Shown piece after piece: positions 21,705-30,200 of a stretch of 38,434 nt of DNA (its first letter is position 1; each line of letters opens with the position of its first letter). A program made the position numbers and the translations under genes. This stretch comes from a virus. The stretch is taken from the IMG/VR virus record IMGVR_UViG_3300042514_001698, positions 1 through 38,434 of that record, one strand, 5' to 3'. The notes beneath the pieces are model-generated. The model had not been told where the DNA came from, did no database searches, and worked only from the letters and a program-made list of their open reading frames with translations.

Positions 21705-22096
21705 TCCAGCTCCGCACAATAACCCCGGAAGACTACCCGCTTTTCGCCTCATGGTGGGAGGGGCATCAAGTTGCGCCAACTCCGCAAGAATGCCTCCCAG
21801 CCCTTGGGATACTAGCCACTTACCAAGATCGCCCAACCTTCGCCGCTTGGGTCTCCATGGATAACTCCTGCGGCCTCTGTTTCCTCCTTTGGCCAATCGG
21901 CAACCCGTCATCACCCGCCCGCCACATTGGCCAAACCGTCCCCCATGTCATTGGCCACCTGAAGTCGCTCGCTCGCCAATTCGGCTACCACACCATGCTG
22001 GCCATGACTCACCGCGAAAGCCTCGCCCGCAAATTCACTCGCCTCGGATTTCGGCCGGATGACCAACAAATCCGCCTCCACTCCATCCACGTTTAA
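21701..22096 (+). CDS. GNAT-like protein in the T7 gp13 position
   Basis: A 131-residue protein with a GNAT N-acetyltransferase-like outline: IQLRTITPEDYPLFASWWEGH, a central beta hairpin (FAAWVSMDNSCGLCFLLWPI), a helix (HIGQTVPHVIGHLKSLARQFG) and LAMTHRESLARKFTRLGF, the typical final helix and strand. Many podoviruses carry a GNAT-like internal virion protein between gp12 and gp14 homologues, so a virion role is as likely as catalysis. GTG start overlaps the previous stop (GTGA). Base composition is less C-ended than its neighbours. Confidence 0.7.
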   Translation: MIQLRTITPEDYPLFASWWEGHQVAPTPQECLPALGILATYQDRPTFAAWVSMDNSCGLCFLLWPIGNPSSPARHIGQTVPHVIGHLKSLARQFGYHTMLAMTHRESLARKFTRLGFRPDDQQIRLHSIHV

Positions 22097-22100
22097 TCCC

Positions 22101-22613
22101 ATGCCATTTCTCGCAGCAGCAGCAGCCGTCGCTTCTATCGTCGGCACCGGCGTCGCCGTATACGGCCAACAGCAGGCCGCCAAGGCCGCCGAAGCCACCG
22201 GCCGCTACAATGCCGAGCTCGCCCGCAACCAAGCCGCCCAAGAGACGTCCGTGGCCGCGGAGAACGCCCGCCGCAAGGCCCGGGACAATGCCCGCTACAT
22301 CGGCGCCCAGCGCGCCGCCCTCGCCAAGGCTGGCCTCTCCATGGAAGGAACCCCCCTCGCTGTCCTCGGAGAGACTGCCAGCGCCCTAGAGCGGGACATC
22401 ATGGACCTCGGCTTTGACGCCGCCAACAAGTCCCGTTCGCTCCTCGCCGGAGCCAACCTTTCCATTTGGAAAGGCAACCAAGAAGCCAGCGCCATGCGGA
22501 TCGACGGCGCCTCCACCGCCCTCCGCGGATTCGCCACCACCGCCTCAGGCTTCACCAAGGCCACCGGCACCCAAGCACCCGCCGCCTCCACCTCCGGCTC
22601 CTACCTCGGCTAA
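22101..22613 (+). CDS. Internal virion protein B (T7 gp14-like)
   Basis: A 170-residue protein with the usual gp14 outline. A hydrophobic N-terminal helix (FLAAAAAVASIVGTGVAVYG, residues 3-22) is followed by a long Ala/Gln/Arg-rich helix (QQAAKAAEATGRYNAELARNQAAQETSVAAENARRKA), the segment GTPLAVLGETASALERDIMDLGFDAANKSRSLLAGANLS, and a Gly/Ser tail ending SGSYLG. Gp14-type proteins are ejected first and form a pore in the outer membrane. T7 gp14 is 196 residues. The start at 22101 sits right before the hydrophobic helix. Confidence 0.85.
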   Translation: MPFLAAAAAVASIVGTGVAVYGQQQAAKAAEATGRYNAELARNQAAQETSVAAENARRKARDNARYIGAQRAALAKAGLSMEGTPLAVLGETASALERDIMDLGFDAANKSRSLLAGANLSIWKGNQEASAMRIDGASTALRGFATTASGFTKATGTQAPAASTSGSYLG

Positions 22614-22625
22614 CCGCTCCCAACC

Positions 22626-24200
22626 ATGCCACTCCCGCCCACCCGCTACATCTCCGCCGGCCCCGCACTCCCGCAGGCTGACACCCGCACCGCCGCCGCC
22701 ACCAGTGAGGCCATGGCCCGCATGGGCAACACCATCGCCCAAGTCGGCGAGGAAGGGTTCAAAATCGCCGAGAAGGTCCGCAAGATCGAGGAAGCCGGCA
22801 AAGCCGCCTCCTATTTCGCCGACATCGACGAGCGCGCCAGCAAGTTCGCCAACGACCTCCTCACCCGCACCGACCCGGAGAAATGGGGCGAAGACTGGCG
22901 CGCCCTCAACGAGGAGTTCAAATCCGGCGCCCGCGGCCTCGGCCTCTCACCTGAAGGCGCCGCCCAGGTCGACCTCCAAGTCCAGGACTGGTCCACCCAA
23001 CGCACCATCCGCTTCGAGTCCCTCGCCGCCCAACGCTCCGCAGCCGAAGGCAAGGCCCGCATCGCCAATGCCCTCGACCGCTTTACTAAGCGCGGTGACC
23101 GGGAAGGCGTCGCCCGCACTCTCCCGCTTCTCGAAAAAGCCGGATTCACGCCCTCCGAAATTGAGCAAGTCACCCGGGAAACCGATCGCACCCTCAACAC
23201 CTACGACATCGAGGCGGACATGGACACCGACCCCATCCTCGTCATGCGCCAACTCGAGGACCCCAACTTCCTCGCCGCCAACCCCAACCTCACCATCGAG
23301 GACCGCCGCCGCCTCACCAAGCTCGCCCAGCAAAAGACCGAGGAACGCCGCTCCCAGAGTATTGACTTGTTCGACGTCGCCCTCATGGAGGGCCAGCTCA
23401 CCCCGGAAGACATCGACGCCGCCGCCTTCCTCACCAAGAAGGACAAGGCCGTCTTCAAACAAGCCCTCGCCAAGAACGATCCACCCACCAACGAGGCCCA
23501 CGCCCAGGCATGGCAAGCACTCGACAAGCTCAGGGAAGCCCGTCTCGACCCGTCCATCGACACCACCACCTACCGCCGCCTCTGGAACGAGGCACGCGGC
23601 GACGTCCTTTCCCGCATCCCCGCCGACTGGCGCGGAGACCTGAAAAAGGAACTCAACTACCTCGACCCCACCGGCCGGAACGCCGCCACCACCGCCGGCC
23701 CCCTCACCCGGGAAGACCTGGAGGCCGTTGGCCGCGGCACCGCCTTCCGCGCCCGGGACGCCGGACTCTTTGGCCGCGTCGATGAAGATGCCACCCCAGC
23801 CCAACGGGAAAAAGCCTACCGCCGCGCAGAAGACATCCGCCTAGAAATCAAACGCTTCACCGCCACCAACCCGCCCCCAACCGTCGAACAAGTCCGGGAG
23901 TTTACCGACCGCCTCATCGCCGGCCAAGCCACCACCGCCGCCGCCACCCAGATCCAGAACACCCTTCCCGGATCCGGCATGCGCTTCCGCTTGGCTCCTC
24001 CCACCTCACCCGCACCGGTTCCACGACAGGCTACCCCGCAAGCAGCGCCGGCGACCCAGCCGCCCGCCCCACCGCGGCCCTTGGAGCCCGCCACCGATGG
24101 CGCATACTCGCCCCTCCCTAATGACGAGGACGGCCTCGGCCCCGTCAACCCCTCCGCGCTCCCGCCCCGGGAACAACTCCGCTCCCTCCTTTCCGAATAA
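22626..24200 (+). CDS. Internal virion protein C (T7 gp15-like)
   Basis: A 524-residue, mostly helical, highly charged protein between the gp14-like and gp16-position genes. The N-terminus has PPTRYISAGPALPQADTRTAAATSEAMARMGNTIAQVGEEGFKIAEKVRKIEEAGKAASYFADID, the usual opening of such 'internal core' proteins in temperate podoviruses. Long helices follow, and a Pro/Thr/Ala-rich tail (about 450-500). Gp15 builds the periplasmic conduit for DNA ejection. T7 gp15 is longer (747), so the assignment rests on position and outline more than on sequence. Confidence 0.75.
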   Translation: MPLPPTRYISAGPALPQADTRTAAATSEAMARMGNTIAQVGEEGFKIAEKVRKIEEAGKAASYFADIDERASKFANDLLTRTDPEKWGEDWRALNEEFKSGARGLGLSPEGAAQVDLQVQDWSTQRTIRFESLAAQRSAAEGKARIANALDRFTKRGDREGVARTLPLLEKAGFTPSEIEQVTRETDRTLNTYDIEADMDTDPILVMRQLEDPNFLAANPNLTIEDRRRLTKLAQQKTEERRSQSIDLFDVALMEGQLTPEDIDAAAFLTKKDKAVFKQALAKNDPPTNEAHAQAWQALDKLREARLDPSIDTTTYRRLWNEARGDVLSRIPADWRGDLKKELNYLDPTGRNAATTAGPLTREDLEAVGRGTAFRARDAGLFGRVDEDATPAQREKAYRRAEDIRLEIKRFTATNPPPTVEQVREFTDRLIAGQATTAAATQIQNTLPGSGMRFRLAPPTSPAPVPRQATPQAAPATQPPAPPRPLEPATDGAYSPLPNDEDGLGPVNPSALPPREQLRSLLSE

Positions 24201-24209
24201 CCCACCACC

Positions 24210-27200
24210 ATGGCCGAACTCCTTGCCGACCCGTCGCCCGTCGCCCCAGCCGCGGACGACCTTTCCCTCTACCCGACCCCCCAGAGCCCGCGCACCCCGC
24301 TGGACATCGCCACCTCCCGGGAAGCACTCATCCCGGAGCTCATGGAGCCACTCAAGCCGGAGAACCAAGTCGCCTACTTGGACCCGGACGGCCGCCCGCT
24401 CACCCAGCTCGACGTCGAGCTCAAGGCATGGCAGCAGCTCCAGAACGCCCAATACTGGCGGGACTATCAACCCGGAGCCACCCCAACCCCACAGGACCGC
24501 CTCAAGGAACCCCTCCTTGCCCGCAACAAGGCAGAGCTCGCCAAGTATGAGGCCTACCGCCTCGGCCGCGGGGAAGAGCCATTCCAATACCTCGAGAAAG
24601 CCCAGCAGCAGCAGGAGAGCCGCACCTGGCGCCAGCGCCTCCCGGTCCTCACCAAACTCTTCTCCGGCCCCGCCACCATGGCGGACGCCCTCCCCGCGGA
24701 CCAGCGCCAGCCGTTCCTTGCCAACTTCGCCCATTCCCTCGACCCGGACCGGGACAAGATGCAGGCCGCCAACAAGATGCTCGTCGCAGAGATGACCGGC
24801 ACCCCGATGGACCAGCTTTACGACCTCTGGCCCGCCTACCGCACCCAATACGCCCAAGCCGCCCTCGGTGCCACCGGCCCCGTCGACGACGCCACCTTCT
24901 ACTCCCTCGCCGGAAAGAAGCTCAACCAGGAGAGCACCGACGTCCAAAGCCTCGAGGACGTCGCCAACATCGCCCGCCAAGCCGCCATCCGCTCCATCCC
25001 CGTCAAGCAGGCCATGGCCGAAGCCAAGGCCAAGGCCGGCGACAACTGGACCCGCTACGCCCCCGCCGCCCGCTCCGCCTACGCCGGCATCCTCTCGGAC
25101 TTCTCTGACAAGGAAATCACCCTCGCCCGCACCCTCTTCGAGTTCACCGGCAAACAACAAGGCGTCGAGGTGGCCCAGATCGCCGGCGCTGACCCGGACC
25201 GCTTCGCCGCATACGGCAAGCTCACCCCGCAGGAACGGGAGAACGTCCTCGGCCTCATGGCCATCCAAGCCGCCAGCGAAGGCCAGGACATCGACGCCTA
25301 CTTCTCCCGCCTTGGCGCCGCCGTCACCAGTGGCACCCGCGGCATCGCCGAGGACCTCGTCACCTCGGGAATCAAATCCCAAGCCGACTACGCCGCCGAG
25401 ATCCTCAAATCCGGCGTTCTCTACACCCCCGCGCCCGCTGACGACGCCGAGCCGAACACCAACACCTTCTTCTTTGAGGCGGACAACGCCGAGCAAGTCG
25501 CCAAACGCACCGGCAAACTTGAGGAAGCCGCCCGCCCGATCACCCCCAAGGAACGCGCCTACCTCGAGCGACTCCGGGACAACCAATCCGGCGCCGCCGC
25601 CTTCCTCCAGGACGCCAAGGCCAACCTCCCCAAGCTCCGCCGCTACGTCGACAACGAGCGCAACGGCTTCTGGGACTCCATGGGCGATTACAGCGTCATG
25701 GCCGCGGAATCCCTCCCCGTCATGGTCTACGCCGCCCTCCCCTACGGTGTCGGCCTCCCCGTCGTCGTCGAGACCTACGCCCAGCGGGACCTCCGCGCCC
25801 TGGAACTCAGCTCCCCCAACGCCGACCCGGAGACCCGGGAAGCCCTCGCCTACTCCGGCGCCATCCTCCAGGCCGGCATTGACCGCCTCCAAGTCTTAAC
25901 CCTCGGCGCCCGCCTCCCCAAGCTCAACGCCACCCTCCTCAAGATGGGACTCCCCGGCAAGGCCGCCGTCTTCACCGGACGCTGGGCCGGCGTCACCGCC
26001 ATGGAGACCGTTCAGGAACTCGGCCAGGACATCACCCCCACCGTCCTCCAAGCCGTCGCCTCAGCCTTCAATGATGACATTGGCGGCGTCGACTTCGAGA
26101 AAAAGTTCGGCCAACTCTACGACAGTCTCGGAGACATCGCCGGCGTCTCCATGATTTTCAGCTTCGTTGGTTCACTCGGTTCCACCACCGCGGACTACAT
26201 CAACGCCCCCGAAATTAAGAAGATCCTCACCGATCGGGAAGGCCTCGCCCTCGCCGGATTCTCCCCGGAGACCATCGAGCAAGTCGCCACCACCGCCGCC
26301 ACCAACCCGCTCGCCGCCGCCGAGGAACTCAAGGTTGCCACCATCGAGACCACCCCGGAGCAACGCAAAGCCAACTCCCGCGCCGCCCTGGAGAAGATCA
26401 AGCAGGAAGCCAAGCAAGCGCCCACCGCCCAGGAAGCCGGCATCCCCACCATCGAGCGCCTCGAGGACGGAACCTTCGCCGTCATCTACCCGGACGGCAC
26501 CCAAGACATCGCCGAGACCGACACCGACGCCTGGGCCGCCGTCCGCGCTTGGGAGCTCGACGAGGCAGTCACCCAGGAAACCGCCATCCGGGATTACATC
26601 AAATTCCTTGAAGGCTACCATGAGGGCAACCCGGAGCTCCAAGTCCGCGGCACCTACACCGGCAAGGAAGTATCATTTGATACCTGGGCAAAGGGATCCA
26701 AGGAACGCATCGACCAGGCCCACGCCCGCGTCCGCATCCACATGGCCCAAAGCGGCCTCGACCTCTCCCCGGACGAAGTCGTGGACCTCACCCGCTACCT
26801 CATCCTTGGCAGCTCCCGGAACTCCTACGGCGCCGGCGTCACCCGCATCGCCATCCAGATCAACAAGGCCCGCCAATCCAACGCCCCCGACGCGCCAACC
26901 GGCGCCACCGTCCTCACCCCGATCGAGGAGCACGCCGAAGGCATCGCCAAGTGGATGATGGAGACCGGCAAGAAGTCGGAGGCATGGTTCATCGAGAACA
27001 TCCGCGCCACCGAGGCCGCCACCGGCCAACTCACCCTCCCGGACAACCTCGCCGACCTCTCCCCGGAAGCCCGCTCCCAGCAGATCGTCGAGGCATTCTC
27101 CCGTCTCGCCGTCGCCAACGCCGTTGGAAAGGTCCCGGACAGCAAGCTCCCCGCCGCACTCAAGGCCGTCTTCCGCGCCATCAAGGAGACCATCACCGAG

Positions 27201-30200
27201 ATCCTCCGCCTCGCCACGGACATCGCCCGCATCCGCCAGGACGGCAAGATGGACGCCGAATTTGGTTACTGGCTCGACGTCTCCGCCGGCCTCAACGAGG
27301 AATACTATGGCGAAAACATGCGCATGGCCATGGAGGCCGACCTCCTCGCCGACGCCATGGCCGGCTTCCCGGAAATCTCCACCTCCATCAAGGGCCGGCT
27401 CCCCCACCCGGAGACCCTGGAAAAGTCCGGCCATCCGCTCGCCGGGGAAGTCCGCTCGCTCTACAACGAGATCCGCACCAACCCCCAGTCCGGCGCCTCC
27501 AAGTCCGCACGCACCCGCACCGCCAACGAGTTCTTCCTCGCCCCCGGCGTCAACGAGGACCTCGACTTCATCCGGGACCGCCTCAACCAGATCGGCTTCG
27601 ACTTCCTCACCCCGGCCGAGATGCTCGACGCCGCCATCTCCTCCGTCGCCTACGGCAAACCCGTCTACGCCACCGGCAACCCAGACGTCGAAGCCGCCTT
27701 CGCCGGCGAGTCGTTCGCTATCGCCAAGACCGAAGGAGTATTCCCCAAAGCAAGCGCCGCCGCCGGCTCTCTGGATGGCCCGGACCTTGCCGCCGTCCAC
27801 AACCTTACCGCGGAAAACCTTGCCTTTGCTGACTCCCTTGGCGGCCTCGCGGTTCCCTCGATTGCCATTGTCCCCGTTGGGCAAGCCATCGCCGGATTCG
27901 GGGAAATCACCCTCCTGGGCGGCCGGCCGCTGGCAGACCCGGACCGCAATCCCGTGTTTGACGCAGACGCCTACACCGCCCGCTTCCCGTCACCGGAATA
28001 CAAGAAAGTCCCAATGAAGAAGGCGCAGGCCGCCGTGGACATGCTCCGCCCCTTCACCAAGGCCATGGAAGACCGGTCTTCCATTGACGCACTCTGGGAC
28101 AACTCAGTCAACCGCCCGGACCCGGACCGCATCATCTCCACCCTGAAGCGGGATGCTTCCGCCAAGGCCGCCTATCTCGCCACCCTCGGCATCACCGTCG
28201 AACCCATCCGCCGGGAACTCGTCTCCTCTGACGACATCATCCGCACCAAGGCATTCCAAAAATTCCTCGCCGCCGGCGGATCAGTCAGCCCCGCTTACGA
28301 TGATGAAGCCGGACACTTGGCCCTCGCCGACGTCATCCGCGCCGCCGCCACCGAAAAGGCCAACAAAAAACACAGAGAACCCGCCCGCCGCGAACGCTTC
28401 CTCAAGCTCTACCTTCAAGCCCACCTCAACCCGGACGGCACCGTTTACCGCTTGATGGACTTCGAGCGCCGCGTCCGCAACCTCGGCAGGCAGGAAGTTG
28501 ACCGCCATGCCACCAACGATGCGCTGGATGGCGCCCTCGCCGGCAAGGAAGCAGACTTCTACACCTGGGTCGAAACCACCGTCCGCTCACTCTTTGAGGA
28601 GCCGCGCATCAAGCTCCGCGGCAAACTTGTCCCCTACACCATCGAAAACATTGCCGAGGCAATGATTGCGGGCCGCACCGCAGGCGTCGAAAAGGGCATG
28701 ACCTTCAGCGAAGGCAAGGCCCGCGCCATGGCCTCCCGCCGCTTCTCATCCTTGGAACAGCTCCGCCAAGCCGCCGGCTCTCAAATCCTCCCGGAGGATC
28801 AAGTCACCACCCTCCGGGAAGCAGTCTCCAAACGCCTCAGCCAATGGCGCGAGAACATCGCCCCGTTCTACCGCTGGAAAAGCGTTTGGGACGCCATGGA
28901 CAACTCCATGGAAGCCCTTGGCCGATACCTCAAAGGCCCACGATCAAAGACACGGATGACCTCCGCGCTTGCCGCCCTGGACTTTGTTGACGTTCCCGTG
29001 GAACTTGTCGAAGAAGCCATGGAGATTGGCCAGGACTTCCTTGCCACCCCAGTCCCATACTTCGAGAGCAAGCCTCAGCGCGTTGTCCGCCTCAATGAGT
29101 TCAAGGCCGCCGTGGTTCCTGCCGACGCGTCACCCCAAACCTTGGAGATCCTTTCGCGCCACGGCATCACCGTCCACACCCTCCCGCCAGACGCGTCTTC
29201 CCGCGACCTCTCCGCCCGCGCCGAAGTCATCTCCAGCATTTCCGGCATCTCCTTCGCCATCGCCCGCGCCTCCTCCCCGCTCATCACCGCCATCGAGGAC
29301 CTCGCCGCCGCCCCCAACGCCGAGGCCAAGACCGTCATTTACCAGCGGATGAAATCCAAGGTCCGGGAAGTCCGGGACCGCTTTGAGAGCCGCCGCCTCA
29401 CCGCGCCCCTAATGGGCCTCATGGAAGAGGAAGACCAGGACAGCCGCTTCCGCATGATCCGGGACCTTGCCACCCTAGAAGCCGTCAGCAAAGCCCTACC
29501 ACCCGCCATCCGCGGCAAGCTCATCGGCTCATTCCGCCGCATGGAGAACCTCCGCACCCCCAGCGGCCGGGAAGCCTACATGCTCGTCCTCCTCCCCAAA
29601 ATCGAGCAGGCCCTCGAGAACCACCTCGCCACCCAGTTCCGCGCCCAGATCCGCCGGGAGTTCGACCGCGGCGCCATCAAGGTCAGCGATTCCCGCACCC
29701 GCGGCGGCAAGATCGGCGCCGCCGCCCACAAGGTCTTCGAGGAAGCCCGCAAAGCCATGACCCTCGCCCCGGAGCAGGCAGAGGCCACCGCCGAGAAACT
29801 CCGCGACGAGCTCGAGAACGCCCCCAACGTCACCCCCGAGCGCCTCGAGGAACTCGACGGCCGCATCGCCGCGCTGGAACTCTTCCAGGACTACGAGAAC
29901 GCCGACAGCGCCCGCCTCGAGGAAGCCCTCCAACTCCTCAAGGACGTCTACGCAGACGGACGCCGGGAATGGCTCGAGATCCTCACCGCCCGCCGGGACG
30001 CCCGGGCCGCCTCCGTGGGCGCCCTCCGTGTCGGCCTCAACATGGACCGCCCCATCGACTACTCGGAGCGCCCCAAAGCCAAGCGCGCCGACGAGAAGCT
30101 CCTCCGCAAGCTCTCGGAAGGATTCATGGCCAGCTTCATCTCCAACTCCCAGAAGATCCGCCGGCTTGCCGAACTCACCGACGACCCCACCGCCATCGCC

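Noticed and set aside
24006-25892. Open frame of 628 codons on the - strand opposite the start of the giant gene
   Set aside because: The product is Gly/Val/Glu-rich with no domain, antisense to a well-supported gene, and spans the boundary of two + strand genes.
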